Counted from the stretch's first letter, positions 7,947 to 17,151 are shown. The stretch: 40,970 nt of DNA from Bacillota bacterium (GCA_023391695.1 JAEWAK010000043.1:1-40970), one strand, 5' to 3'. A program made the numbers and translations. Notes: a model not told the origin generated them from the letters alone.

Positions 7947-8963
7947 ATGGCAATTATGAAAGATGTGGCCGCCAGAGCAGGAGTGTCCATCTCCACCGTA
8001 AGCTTCGTTTTAAACGGCACCTCCAAACAGCATAAAGTAGCAGATAGTACTGCAAAAAGAGTATTAAGGGCAGCCAAAGAATTAGGGTATCATATTAATA
8101 GTTCCCTTGAGTTATCCCAAAATTTTTCTGTCAGGCAAAAAGTGATTGGAATCTTTTTTCCCAGGGAGAATAACGCAACCGATTTGGGTATGATAACTGA
8201 GAATATTTATCAGTACACTGCCCTGCAGAATTTAGCCTGTAATATTATGATTATACCCTATCAACTGGAGCAGCTTAATGCAGCAATTAAAAATATTGAT
8301 TGGAAAACCGTAGATGCAGTGATTATTGTTATTTCCCATTTAAAAGAATCACTGAAATTAGATGAGTTTCCAGATGAGCTTCCTCTCGTTTTTTATAACT
8401 ATTCTGATTCCAGATATAATAGTGTATCCTGCAGTTCCACAGAATCCAGCAAGCAGCTTTGTGATATCATCCATACAAAGGGATATAAGGATATTGCAGT
8501 CATCGGAAGTGAAAGTTCCCTGGGAATCTGCGATTCTTATTTTACACAATTCCTTGAACTATGTGAGCAGTCCGGCATTCCTGTCTCCGCTGAAAACTAT
8601 ATTTCTGTAGAAAATTCTTTTTATGGCGGTGCCATTGCTGCAAGAAAGCTTTTAAATTTTAGCAGTCGTCCTTCTCTGATTTTATCTGCAAATACAGTAT
8701 TAGCACAAGGTGCGATTCCTGTATTTGCAAGAAACAAATTTTTTATTCCTTACAACACAGAGCTGGCTTCCTTTGGATTAGATAATGATTTATCCTATCT
8801 TCAAAATCATATTCCATCTTTGACTATGGTTGTTATCCCTTCAATGGAGATGTTTAAAATTGCCACAGACCTGGCTTTTCAGTTAATAGATAATTCGGAA
8901 AAAAAGCCAGTTCACCGAATTTGTCAGTGTAAACTGGTTTTAAACGAAAGCTTATCAATTTAA
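7947..8963 (+). CDS. LacI-family transcriptional regulator
   Basis: The start used is the ATG at 7947, preceded by AGAGGAGAAG; the frame extends upstream to 7890 but that extension crosses the promoter. The 338-residue product has an N-terminal LacI helix-turn-helix and hinge (MKDVAARAGVSISTVSFVLN, then VADSTAKRVLRAAKELGYHI). A periplasmic-binding-like sensor domain follows (IGIFFPRENN, AVIGSESSLG, LASFGLDNDLSYL). The C-terminus (CKLVLNESLSI) corresponds to the usual LacI ending. Divergent placement suggests control of the importer operon, its own gene or both; LacI members usually sense sugars, so a role in iron uptake would be unusual. The effector is unknown. Confidence 0.9.
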   Translation: MAIMKDVAARAGVSISTVSFVLNGTSKQHKVADSTAKRVLRAAKELGYHINSSLELSQNFSVRQKVIGIFFPRENNATDLGMITENIYQYTALQNLACNIMIIPYQLEQLNAAIKNIDWKTVDAVIIVISHLKESLKLDEFPDELPLVFYNYSDSRYNSVSCSSTESSKQLCDIIHTKGYKDIAVIGSESSLGICDSYFTQFLELCEQSGIPVSAENYISVENSFYGGAIAARKLLNFSSRPSLILSANTVLAQGAIPVFARNKFFIPYNTELASFGLDNDLSYLQNHIPSLTMVVIPSMEMFKIATDLAFQLIDNSEKKPVHRICQCKLVLNESLSI

Positions 8964-9133
8964 GGGTTTGTATTGCCCTTAAAATAATGGACACCGTCCC
9001 CTTGTATTATTTTTAGCAATCAATTCTACTTTCTGTTTTGAGGGGACTTGAGCAATTTGTGGCATAGGGAATATAAATCGTTCAGCTTCCGTTGCTTCTT
9101 CAAGATTCCGATTCTCATGCCGTCCTCACATTC

Positions 9134-9889
9134 TTAAAGCAAATGTCCGCCAGACACTTCAATATCCTGAGCTGTAACCCAGCCGAAGTCATCGGACAAT
9201 AGGTTTACAATGACTTTCGCAAGATCTTCGGGTTGGCCGATTCTGCCAAATACAGATTGCTCTGCCAGCGGCTGGATGAATTCAGGATGTTTATCGAAGG
9301 CTCCATCGCCAAAATTGCTGTGCGTAGGACCGGGAGAAACTGCGTTGACCCGAATTTTACGCGGTGCAAGTTCTTTGGCGATGTAACGGGTCCAAGTTGA
9401 AAACGCTGCTTTTAAAGAGCCGTAGGCAGAGTATCCCGGAAATGATTGGTTCTTGGAGGAACTCGTGGTATTTACGATGGCTCCGGCATCCTCCATGAAT
9501 CGGACGAGGCGTTGTGTTAAAAAAACGGGTCCTTTGAAGTTCGTATTAAGAATCTTGTCGAAGTATTCTTCGCTCATTTCATTGAACATCATTGGGCCAC
9601 CAACACCGCCATTATTGACTAAGTAATCAAAAGTCGTTCTGTTCCAAATTTCTTTGAGGCTCTTTTTCACTTCTAGAACGAAACCTTCGAAGGTTGATAT
9701 TTGAGTCAGATCCAACTTCAGTGCTACAGCCCGAACTTCCTTATTCTTCTCAATTTCCTTAACGACAGCTTCTGCCCTATCCTTATAGGAATTGTATGTG
9801 AGAATGACGCTAATTCCACACTTGCCAAGTTCAAGTGCGGTTGCTTTTCCAATGCCATTACTTCCACCTGTTACGATTGCAATTTTCAT
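9134..9889 (-). CDS. SDR-family NAD(P)-dependent oxidoreductase
   Basis: A 251-residue classical short-chain dehydrogenase/reductase. The nucleotide-binding motif is TGGSNGIG (residues 7-14), the structural NNGG motif is at about 92-95, the catalytic Ser is in NTTSSSK (about 143-145) and the YxxxK pair is Tyr156/Lys160. The C-terminal DIEVSGGHLL is typical. The start is fixed by AAAGGAGGATCAT before ATG. Substrate is unknown; the family covers sugars, ketones and acyl carriers. It is divergent from an AraC-type regulator about 215 bases away, an arrangement common for inducible reductases, so that regulator probably controls it. Confidence 0.92.
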   Translation of the reverse strand: MKIAIVTGGSNGIGKATALELGKCGISVILTYNSYKDRAEAVVKEIEKNKEVRAVALKLDLTQISTFEGFVLEVKKSLKEIWNRTTFDYLVNNGGVGGPMMFNEMSEEYFDKILNTNFKGPVFLTQRLVRFMEDAGAIVNTTSSSKNQSFPGYSAYGSLKAAFSTWTRYIAKELAPRKIRVNAVSPGPTHSNFGDGAFDKHPEFIQPLAEQSVFGRIGQPEDLAKVIVNLLSDDFGWVTAQDIEVSGGHLL

Positions 9890-10070
9890 ATGATCCTCCT
9901 TTTATGTGTTTGATCTGGTTTTTATTTTAATCGTTTCTGCTGAAATAATCTAGCTTCAATAATGCCTTTTGATTGCCTAAAACCACCAATGGTGCTTTCT
10001 GAAAACCTGGATTATCACATGTGTCTATCATAAAAAGAGCCTAAAAATGCCGAAAGGTTTTAGAATTGTG

Positions 10071-10099
10071 TTGAGGAATAGGAAGTCATGTGATAGAAT
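10071..10099 (+). promoter_or_regulatory. Promoter of the AraC gene, possibly giving a leaderless mRNA
   Basis: TTGAGG (10071-10076) and TAGAAT (10094-10099) are separated by 17 bases. The first in-frame ATG follows only 6 bases after the -10 element, with no Shine-Dalgarno sequence, so this transcript would start at or next to the start codon if the promoter is real. Confidence 0.5.
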
Positions 10100-10105
10100 A
10101 TATGT

Positions 10106-10996
10106 ATGAATAAAATAATTTTAGATGAAATTATCAACTTAATGAAAAGAGCAGGCACTCGTCCAATTGAAACCGGAGTACCGGGCCTAAGCATGATTAA
10201 GGGAGACATTCCCGCACATCAACTCACAGCGCTCTACAAGCCGACGATTGGTTTTACGGTTCAGGGAACAAAGATTCTTTCAATTGGGGAGCGCAGCACT
10301 ACCCTGGAAGGGCCTTCCTATTACGTGTTACCGGTACATGTTCCCGCAACGGCAAGTGTACATCCAGACCGTGATGGCCGTCCTTACATGTCTCTTGGTC
10401 TGGAGTTGAATCAGAATGTTCTTCAGAGTTTATTAAGAGATCTTCCTCAAGATCTAATACCAACGGCCTCTGAACCTTTCGCAGCTTGTGAAATAGACCT
10501 TGAATTTATGGAGGCATGGCTGCGCTTATTGCGATTAACAAAATCATCAAGAGATATTCCAGCTCTTGCACCAGCTTATGAACGTGAAATTCTTTATCGC
10601 GTTCTGGTGGGACCACAAGGATGGTATCTGAGGCAACTTGGCCTGCGGGAAAGTAATTTCTCTAAGATTTCTCAGACTGTAAAATGGCTTCGCGATAATT
10701 ATATGAGGCCAATAGAGATCGGTGAGCTGGCATCAAAATCTGGTATGGCTATAAATACCTTTCACCGTCAGTTTAAACGGGCAACGGGTTTAAGTCCGAT
10801 TCAATTTCAAAAGCAATTAAGGCTTTTGGAGGCTAGAAATCTCATTGCATTTGAGGGCTATGCAGTAGCCGGTGCAGCATATCAAGTTGGCTATCAGAGT
10901 CCCTCACAGTTTAATCGAGAGTACTCCCGCTTCTTTGGTTCATCTCCAGCGCGGGACACCGAGAAACTAAGACGAATCGAAAGCGCGAGGGATTAG
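10106..10996 (+). CDS. AraC-family regulator with AraC_N cupin domain
   Basis: A 296-residue regulator. Residues about 25-175 match the AraC-type N-terminal cupin domain (GVPGLSMIKGD, YKPTIGFTVQGTK, YYVLPVHVP). The C-terminal 100 residues hold the two helix-turn-helix motifs: MRPIEIGELASKSGMAINTF with HRQFKRATGLSPIQFQKQ, then AGAAYQVGYQSPSQFNREYS. The start at 10106 lies just behind a promoter with no binding site, but the length of protein before the cupin domain is normal with this start. AraC_N proteins often regulate an adjacent reductase, and the divergent SDR gene is the obvious target. The inducer is unknown. Confidence 0.9.
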   Translation: MNKIILDEIINLMKRAGTRPIETGVPGLSMIKGDIPAHQLTALYKPTIGFTVQGTKILSIGERSTTLEGPSYYVLPVHVPATASVHPDRDGRPYMSLGLELNQNVLQSLLRDLPQDLIPTASEPFAACEIDLEFMEAWLRLLRLTKSSRDIPALAPAYEREILYRVLVGPQGWYLRQLGLRESNFSKISQTVKWLRDNYMRPIEIGELASKSGMAINTFHRQFKRATGLSPIQFQKQLRLLEARNLIAFEGYAVAGAAYQVGYQSPSQFNREYSRFFGSSPARDTEKLRRIESARD

Positions 10997-11147
10997 CTAG
11001 TCGCTTCTATCAAGCAGGGGAATCAATAAAGAGAATAACTACTAGGATCAAGCGGCATCTTTTTGACTGTTCAAGGCATGTGGAAACGGCGGTTCTGATG
11101 ACGAACCGTGGCTTCAATGGCAAATTATAATAGATATGGAGATTTTT

Positions 11148-11858
11148 ATGAAATATTGGAACCAGGATAATTTTGAAGGATTGAATAAAATTGGTGAGAA
11201 ATATAGTTCAATCGCTGGATATGAAGATTTTGCCAGATATTGTTTATTGAAAGAAAAAGGCTTAAGAAAAGAAGCCAATAAATCAATAGAGAACTTTATT
11301 TTATCAACTGAGCGTAAGAATGAACAAGAGCAGAGAAAAATTGCAGAAGCGCTTTCTAAATTAAGTTATAATAATAGAAATGTTCATCAGTTGATACCAC
11401 ATCAACTCCAACAATTCTTAATGACTGTTTTAAAAAAGTGGGCGGAAGCTGATCCTAATTATGCAATACCATATCGATGGCTTGGCTTTATCGGAAACGA
11501 TGTCCAAAGCTATATAAAAGCGCTTGAGATTGAGCCATCGGACGAAATTTCTCTTACTGCGGTAATAAATTTTCATCTTGATTCTGTAGATTACCAAACG
11601 CATCATTTGAGTGAGTCATTGTTTATTGGGAAAATTGGTGAAGCAAAAGAATCGCTGGATAAAGCAGAAGAATTACTTAAAAGAATAGGATCAATTGAAC
11701 TAAAGGAAGTTTTTATTAAGGAATATCAGTATTATAGGAACCTGATAAAAAGCTGGGAAGAATATAAAAAAGCTGGATATAATATTGGATTTCCGGAATG
11801 GGTTGAAGCTAGAGGCGAAAATTATAGATTTAACAAAGCTTACTATTATGAAAAATAG
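11148..11858 (+). CDS. Uncharacterised helical repeat (TPR-like) protein
   Basis: I do not recognise a specific family. The start is placed at the ATG at 11148 because GGAG lies 8 bases upstream; an earlier in-frame ATG at 11136 overlaps that site. The 236-residue product has no signal peptide or membrane segment and is almost entirely amphipathic helix. The middle (KKWAEADPNYAIPYRWLGF, YIKALEIEPSDEISLTAVI) has the spacing of a degenerate tetratricopeptide repeat, and a second helical pair (GEAKESLDKAEELLKRIG) follows. It appears to be monocistronic and A+T-rich. A protein-interaction role is possible but unproven. Confidence 0.6.
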   Translation: MKYWNQDNFEGLNKIGEKYSSIAGYEDFARYCLLKEKGLRKEANKSIENFILSTERKNEQEQRKIAEALSKLSYNNRNVHQLIPHQLQQFLMTVLKKWAEADPNYAIPYRWLGFIGNDVQSYIKALEIEPSDEISLTAVINFHLDSVDYQTHHLSESLFIGKIGEAKESLDKAEELLKRIGSIELKEVFIKEYQYYRNLIKSWEEYKKAGYNIGFPEWVEARGENYRFNKAYYYEK

Positions 11859-11987
11859 AAAAAAGGCAGTTTTCAGACGAGGTGGATGTGTCGGTAGTTC
11901 TTGATATGGTGTTTCGGAACACATGAATCTACAGTTCATAATTTCATTAAAAAAATAGAATTCTTTATCAGTTAACTAAATAATTAG

Positions 11988-12101
11988 AAATCGTACAGAA
12001 AGCTTATTTTCAAGCTTTTTGAAGATGTTCCGGTTGACGCTGAAAAACCGGCTGACGGACGATATAAGAGCAGTAAAGTAAAGGAAGGTGAAAATAAATG
12101 A
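11988..12101 (+). pseudogene. Possible C-terminal relic before the response regulator
   Basis: An open frame after a TAG at 11985-11987 encodes KSYRKLIFKLFEDVPVDAE and about 18 more residues, ending at a TGA that overlaps the response-regulator start as ATGA. The acidic, Lys-rich ending looks protein-like and its composition matches the following module rather than the A+T-rich DNA before it. There is no start codon or binding site. It may be the tail of a truncated gene brought in with the module. Weak evidence only. Confidence 0.25.
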
Positions 12102-12784
12102 AACGGATATTTTTGGTTGAGGACGATAAGGCAATAGCTAAAAACCTTATACTTTTGCTCCGCTCGGAGGGATTTACAGTCACTCACGCCCCTACGCGGA
12201 GTGAAGCCCTTGCCGCACTTGCCGGGAATAAATTTGACTTGGCGTTGGTTGATATTTCCCTGCCTGACGGAAATGGCTTTACGGTTTGCACGGAAATCAA
12301 AGAAACAGGGGAGGTTCCCGTTATATTTCTGACGGCTTCCGGCGATGAGGCGAGTGTTGTTACCGGGCTGAACATGGGCGCGGACGACTATATCACCAAG
12401 CCTTTTCGTCCGCGTGAATTAGTTGCGCGAATTGGAACCGCCCTGCGAAAAAGCGAGCGTTTTGGGTCAGCTTTTGAAATCCGGGGGCTTCATGTCGATA
12501 CGGCAAGCGGCATTGTGGAAAAAGACGGCAACGAGGTTTTTCTTTCTGCATTAGAATACCGCTTGTTGCTGGTGTTTATCAGCAATCCAAAAAATATTAT
12601 CACCAGGGGCAGGCTGCTTGACGAATTGTGGGACGCGGCGGGCGAGTTTGTCAATGACAATACACTGACCGTTTACATAAAACGCTTGCGGGAGAAGATA
12701 GAGAACGACCCGGCAAGTCCGCAAATTATTCTGACCGTTCGCGGGACGGGGTATAGATTGGGGGGCGAGTATGCTTCGGAATAG
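12098..12784 (+). CDS. OmpR-family response regulator
   Basis: A 228-residue regulator with an N-terminal receiver domain (acidic pair Glu8/Asp9-Asp10, phospho-acceptor Asp52 in LALVDISLPDG, Thr in FLTASGD, Lys in DDYITKPF) and a C-terminal winged-helix DNA-binding domain of the OmpR/PhoB type (LSALEYRLLLVFISNP, TVYIKRLREKI, TVRGTGYRL). The binding site AAGGAAGG precedes the ATG. The 3' end overlaps the histidine kinase by 14 bases, so the pair is co-translated. The likely target is the ABC exporter operon immediately downstream, as in peptide-antibiotic detoxification modules. The gene is clearly more G+C-rich than DNA on its left. Confidence 0.94.
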   Translation: MKRIFLVEDDKAIAKNLILLLRSEGFTVTHAPTRSEALAALAGNKFDLALVDISLPDGNGFTVCTEIKETGEVPVIFLTASGDEASVVTGLNMGADDYITKPFRPRELVARIGTALRKSERFGSAFEIRGLHVDTASGIVEKDGNEVFLSALEYRLLLVFISNPKNIITRGRLLDELWDAAGEFVNDNTLTVYIKRLREKIENDPASPQIILTVRGTGYRLGGEYASE

Positions 12785-13760
12785 AGAGTTTCGGCAGTTT
12801 ACCGTTTTGTTCTCCTTAATGGCCGCCGTCTCTGTAATGCTGGGATTTGCAATCAATATGGCGGCGGGAATCCTTGCCGCCTCTTTTGCCGCCGCCTTTG
12901 GCACAACGTTTTTCGCATTTACCAAAGCCAGGTACAAAAGCCTTGCACGGATTTCAAAGCAAATCGACCTTGTGCTGCATAATGCTGACCATCTGTATAT
13001 TGGTGAATCGGACGAGGGCGAACTTTCCATTCTGCACAGCGAGATAATAAAAATGATGCTGCGTATTCGGGAGCAAAACGACGCACTGAAAAAAGAAAAA
13101 GAACATCTCGCCGATTCGCTGGCCGATATAGCCCACCAACTCCGAACTCCGCTCACATCCGCGAACCTCATTCTGTCATTGTTGGCGAATAACCCTGAGG
13201 AAAACGAGCGGAAAGCATTTGTGCGGGAAACAGAGGAATTGCTTGTGCGGATGGACTGGCTGATTACTTCCCTATTAAAATTATCCCGCCTGGACGCGGG
13301 TATTGTGGTGTTCCAAAGCGAGCAGATAGAGGTAAGCAACTTGATAAGCGCTGCACTTCGCCCGTTTCTAATCCCGATGGAACTGCACGATATTGATTTG
13401 CAAATAGATGCGCCGAAAGGGATGATTATTCAGGGCGATTTAAGTTGGCTTTCGGAAGCAATTCAAAATATTATCAAAAATTGTATGGAAAGCGCAGGCG
13501 AGAACGGGAAGATCGAGATTGTCTGCACGGATAACCCATTGTTTACCGGGATTACCGTCCACGACAGCGGTGAGGGCTTTGAAAAAGAAGATTTACCCTG
13601 CCTGTTTGACCGATTTTATCGTGGGAAAAAACCAAACACTGCAGGATACGGGATTGGATTGGCTCTCTGCAAGATGATTATAACACGGCAGGGAGGGACG
13701 ATTACCGCAAAAAACCACCCGCAGGGCGGCGCGATATTTGCCATTCGTTTCCCTAAGTGA
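12771..13760 (+). CDS. Two-component sensor histidine kinase
   Basis: A 329-residue kinase with two closely spaced N-terminal transmembrane helices (about residues 8-50) and almost no extracellular part. A coiled linker leads to the dimerisation domain with phospho-acceptor His122 in ADIAHQLRTPLTS. The ATPase domain shows the N box (IIKNCMESA), G1 (HDSGEGF), F box (LFDRFYRG) and G2 (GYGIGLALCK). Its short input region is like the intramembrane-sensing kinases that depend on a partner ABC permease for detection; the FtsX-type permease downstream could fill that role (inference). It overlaps the response regulator by 14 bases. Confidence 0.93.
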   Translation: MLRNREFRQFTVLFSLMAAVSVMLGFAINMAAGILAASFAAAFGTTFFAFTKARYKSLARISKQIDLVLHNADHLYIGESDEGELSILHSEIIKMMLRIREQNDALKKEKEHLADSLADIAHQLRTPLTSANLILSLLANNPEENERKAFVRETEELLVRMDWLITSLLKLSRLDAGIVVFQSEQIEVSNLISAALRPFLIPMELHDIDLQIDAPKGMIIQGDLSWLSEAIQNIIKNCMESAGENGKIEIVCTDNPLFTGITVHDSGEGFEKEDLPCLFDRFYRGKKPNTAGYGIGLALCKMIITRQGGTITAKNHPQGGAIFAIRFPK

Positions 13761-13879
13761 CGAATCTCTCACCTGAAAGTCACAAAGATGTAAGTTAAAG
13801 GTTCTATTATATGGGTAAAGTTCATATGCGCAGAAAACGTGCGCAGGAATGGTAAACCATGAGAAAGGAGACTTACATA
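13761..13879 (+). promoter_or_regulatory. Probable regulated promoter of the ABC exporter genes
   Basis: The 119 bases between kinase and ATPase contain a -10-like TATTAT near 13805-13810, a small hairpin (GCGCA/TGCGC) near 13828-13842 and, before them, loosely repeated elements (GTCACAAAG, GTAAGTTAAAG). This would fit a response-regulator-activated promoter, but I cannot define the binding repeats with certainty. Confidence 0.35.
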
Positions 13880-14563
13880 ATGGAGTTCTTAAAAATTGAA
13901 AATCTATGCAAGGTCTACGGCAAGGGAGAAAACCAAGTTACCGCGCTTGACCATGTTTCGCTTACAATCGAAAAGGGGGAGTTTACCGCAATCATCGGTT
14001 CCTCCGGTTCCGGCAAATCCACATTGCTTCACATCATCGGCGGCGTGGACGTGCCGACAAGCGGGAAGGTGTATTTGAACGGGCAGGATGTATATGCGGG
14101 GAGCAATGAAAAACTCGCCATTTTCCGCAGGCGGCAGGTCGGACTGATTTACCAGTTTCACAACCTCATTCCCACTCTGAATGTGGTGGAAAACATCACC
14201 CTGCCTATATTGATGGACAGGCGGCAAATCAACGAGGAACGGCTGAATGATTTGTTGGACCTGCTTGGGCTAAAAGACCGCAAAACGCATTTACCCAATC
14301 AGCTTTCGGGCGGTCAGCAACAGCGCGTTTCCATAGGACGCGCTTTGATGAACGCTCCGGCGGTCATGCTTGCCGACGAACCCACAGGCAGTTTGGACAG
14401 CCGGAATGGGCATGAAATCATCAAACTGCTGAAAGAAAGCAATAAAAAATATGGGCAGACCCTGCTCCTCGTCACCCATGACGAAAATATCGCCCTGCAG
14501 GCAGACCGCATTATCGGCGTATCAGACGGCAAAGTAGTGAAAGATGAGAGGGTGCGGCCATGA
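13880..14563 (+). CDS. ABC transporter ATP-binding protein (MacB/LolD type)
   Basis: The start is set at the ATG at 13880, because AAAGGAG lies about 11 bases upstream; a possible earlier ATG at 13859 precedes that site. The 227-residue product has Walker A GSSGSGKST at residues 40-48, the Q loop in YQFHNLIPTLNV (the usual wording of the MacB/LolD exporter-like group), signature LSGGQQQRVSIGRAL, Walker B VMLADEPTGSLD and switch His in LLVTHDENIA. It is translationally coupled (ATGA overlap) to the FtsX-type permease. With the two-component genes before it, it forms a likely defence module against peptide or membrane-active compounds. Confidence 0.94.
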   Translation: MEFLKIENLCKVYGKGENQVTALDHVSLTIEKGEFTAIIGSSGSGKSTLLHIIGGVDVPTSGKVYLNGQDVYAGSNEKLAIFRRRQVGLIYQFHNLIPTLNVVENITLPILMDRRQINEERLNDLLDLLGLKDRKTHLPNQLSGGQQQRVSIGRALMNAPAVMLADEPTGSLDSRNGHEIIKLLKESNKKYGQTLLLVTHDENIALQADRIIGVSDGKVVKDERVRP

Positions 14564-17151
14564 ACATTTTCAACAAAGTTACCCTGCAAAGCATGAAAAA
14601 AAGCCGCACACGAACGATTGTAACGGTGATCGGAGTTATTCTGTCTGCCGCCATGATCACGGCTGTAGCAACCTTTGGCGTTTCCTTGCTGAACTATATG
14701 GCAAAGGGGGCGGCCCAGAAATACGGCGGTTGGCACGTTGGGTTTTTGGATGTCCCTTCTTCTTTCGTACAGGAACGAACCCACGACGATGGGGTTGCAA
14801 ACACCGCAACATTTGAAAATATCGGCTACGCAAAACTTTACGGCGGGAAAAATCCAAAAAAGCCGTATCTTTTTATAGCCGGATACAGCGAGGAAGCCTT
14901 TGATACCTTGCCCATAATCCTGGCCGCAGGCAGATTGCCGAAAAACAGTGGGGAGATTGTTGTTTCGGGGCGCGTCGCTACAAACGGCGACGTTAAATTC
15001 GCGGTGGGCGACAAGCTTACACTTGCTGTCGGAAGCCGCACGGACGGAAATAAAAATCTCGGTCAACACGACCCTTACATTTCCGGGAAAGAAACTCTTG
15101 TGCCAAAAGCCAAGAGAACCTACACGATTGTCGGTATTTGTGGGAACCCCAGCTTTGAGGAATCTTTTGCGCCGGGATATACCTTGATAACGAAAGCTGA
15201 TACCAGGGACAAAGCGGACAGCTTCAGCATATTTGTTACGCTTAAAAACCCGCGTGGGGTTCACGCTTATGCAAGCAGCACAGCCGGAACCGAAGCTTAT
15301 GTCTTTAACGATAATGTGTTGCGCTTCATGGGCCTTTCCGACGATAATATATTCAGCACGCTTCTGTACGCGGTTGGCGGCATTGTGGTCGCCATCATCA
15401 TGATAGGCTCGATTTTTCTGATTTATAATGCATTCACCATCTCGCTGAACGAACGCACACGCCAGTTCGGGATTCTCTCGTCGGTGGGAGCCACAGCGAA
15501 GCAGCTGCGAAATTCGGTGCTGTTTGAGGGGCTTTGTATCGGTGTGGTCGGCATACCGATTGGCGTTATCGCTGGTATAGGCAGCATCGGGCTTGTGATT
15601 TCAGCTGTCGCCAGGAATTTCGGGAGCATTGCCTACAGCACCGTACCTTTAACTTTGACGGTGTCCGCCACCGTGATTGTCGTTACGGCGGCGGTCAGCA
15701 TGGTTACAATTCTGATTTCGGCCTATATCCCGGCCAGGAAGGCCGCAAGCACTCCCGTGATGGAGAATATTAGCCAGACGAACGAGGTCAAAATCGAATC
15801 CAAAGCTGTGAAAACTTCAAAGCTTACGGAACGCATTTACGGTTTGGAAGGTACTCTTGCGTTAAAGAACTTTAAGAGAAACAAGAGACGCTATCGCAGC
15901 ATTGTGCTATCACTTATTTTAAGCGTAGTGCTGTTTATATCGGCCAGTGCTTTTGTAACATATTTGAAACAGTTTTCGGAGCAGTCAGCAGTGTTTACTG
16001 ACTATGACATCGGTTTTGCCACGCAAGACATGGACGATAGCGAAATGTTGCAGCTTTACGGCAAACTAAAAACCGCCGACGGTGTTTACGAAAGCTCGTA
16101 TCAAGCGCTTATGAAGTATTCATGCACTGCCAAAGCAAGCGAGCTTTCAGATTATTACTGGGAATACGCGGGTTCACATTCGCCGGACGAAACGGTTAAT
16201 CTGCCAATGGACATCCAGTTTCTTGAGGACAGTGCCTATCTGAATATAATCAAAGGCCTGGGCTTGCCCGCAGAGGAATATACCGGGCAAAATGCGAAAA
16301 TGATCGCCGTTGCCAAACTGACAAGCCACATGAAAGCCAATCGGGAGCATGAGGTTGACGAGCCTATTGATATGTTCACGAGTTCTTCCATGAATTTTAC
16401 CGTCGTTCCCGAAACAAATGACAAGCCGGAGATGGAACAGGGGCAAAACGTAAGCATTACGTTTGTCGATACCGTGCCGCCTGATACACTCCCGATCCTG
16501 GAAAATTCCGGGTCGAAGAATCCGTTCTTTTTTAGGGTGATGGTCCCCTATTCGCTCAAACAGAAGTTTGAAACCCACGATACCCATGCAGTTATTAAGG
16601 GCATGACCTTTCGTTCAAAGAATCCCTCGCAATCGGTGGCTAAAATGAAAGCGATGATACAGGGTGCGGGAATTACAACAGCCGAATACAACCTGTACAA
16701 TCTTAATAAATTTCTTGATGAGAACCGCAATACCATATTTATTGTCAACGTGTTCGCTTATACTTTTATCATTATGATTTCGCTGATTGCGGTTGCCAAT
16801 GTGTTCAACACGATTTCCACAAATATCAAGCTGCGTCGGCGGGAGCTTGCCATGCTCCGCTCTGTGGGGATGTCTGAACGCGATTTCCAAAAGATGATGA
16901 ATTTCGAGTGTGTCTTTTATGGCATGAGGACGTTGCTCTTCGGGCTTCCCATAGCGGTAATCTCTTCCTGGCTTATTTACAAAGGGATGGTCGTCGGCGG
17001 AGCGGACAATATCGGTTTTGTATTCCCGTGGGGCAGTATCGGAATCAGCGTGTTCAGCGTGCTCTTTATCGTGTTCGTTACAATGCTGTATGCCATTAGC
17101 AAGATAAAAAGAGAAAATATTATTGACGCGCTTCGGGATGACATGACTTGA
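14560..17151 (+). CDS. ABC transporter permease with two FtsX domains
   Basis: An 863-residue permease. A transmembrane helix at about residues 20-45 is followed by an extracytoplasmic region of about 230 residues, a three-helix FtsX block (about 270-400), a second single helix (about 450-470), a second external region of about 230 residues, and a final three-helix FtsX block (about 720-855). Both FtsX blocks contain the expected cytoplasmic wording: LNERTRQFGILSSVGATAKQ and LRRRELAMLRSVGMSERDF. This duplicated layout differs from BceB (ten helices, one large loop) and is nearer the MacB/SalY-like multi-domain permeases. With the ATPase it should act on substrates at the outer face of the membrane. 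The substrate cannot be deduced. Confidence 0.92.
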   Translation: MNIFNKVTLQSMKKSRTRTIVTVIGVILSAAMITAVATFGVSLLNYMAKGAAQKYGGWHVGFLDVPSSFVQERTHDDGVANTATFENIGYAKLYGGKNPKKPYLFIAGYSEEAFDTLPIILAAGRLPKNSGEIVVSGRVATNGDVKFAVGDKLTLAVGSRTDGNKNLGQHDPYISGKETLVPKAKRTYTIVGICGNPSFEESFAPGYTLITKADTRDKADSFSIFVTLKNPRGVHAYASSTAGTEAYVFNDNVLRFMGLSDDNIFSTLLYAVGGIVVAIIMIGSIFLIYNAFTISLNERTRQFGILSSVGATAKQLRNSVLFEGLCIGVVGIPIGVIAGIGSIGLVISAVARNFGSIAYSTVPLTLTVSATVIVVTAAVSMVTILISAYIPARKAASTPVMENISQTNEVKIESKAVKTSKLTERIYGLEGTLALKNFKRNKRRYRSIVLSLILSVVLFISASAFVTYLKQFSEQSAVFTDYDIGFATQDMDDSEMLQLYGKLKTADGVYESSYQALMKYSCTAKASELSDYYWEYAGSHSPDETVNLPMDIQFLEDSAYLNIIKGLGLPAEEYTGQNAKMIAVAKLTSHMKANREHEVDEPIDMFTSSSMNFTVVPETNDKPEMEQGQNVSITFVDTVPPDTLPILENSGSKNPFFFRVMVPYSLKQKFETHDTHAVIKGMTFRSKNPSQSVAKMKAMIQGAGITTAEYNLYNLNKFLDENRNTIFIVNVFAYTFIIMISLIAVANVFNTISTNIKLRRRELAMLRSVGMSERDFQKMMNFECVFYGMRTLLFGLPIAVISSWLIYKGMVVGGADNIGFVFPWGSIGISVFSVLFIVFVTMLYAISKIKRENIIDALRDDMT

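Noticed and set aside
11867..11880. Second copy of the MITE-like element
   Set aside because: Only about 13 bases (GCAGTTTTCAGAC) match the element's end; no opposite end or palindromic arms are present, so it is at most a remnant.
12551..13339. Long open frame on the minus strand (262 codons)
   Set aside because: It is opposite the response regulator and kinase, both with all catalytic motifs; the antisense product is Arg/Ser-rich and has no family features.
13859..14563. BceAB-type bacitracin transporter assignment
   Set aside because: The kinase is short-input as in Bce systems, but the permease has duplicated FtsX blocks with two large external regions in an 863-residue protein, unlike BceB with its single large loop.
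14314..15264. Long open frame on the minus strand (316 codons)
   Set aside because: It lies across the ABC ATPase and FtsX permease genes, whose motifs are intact on the plus strand. It has no binding site or recognisable domain and reflects G+C-rich codon use.
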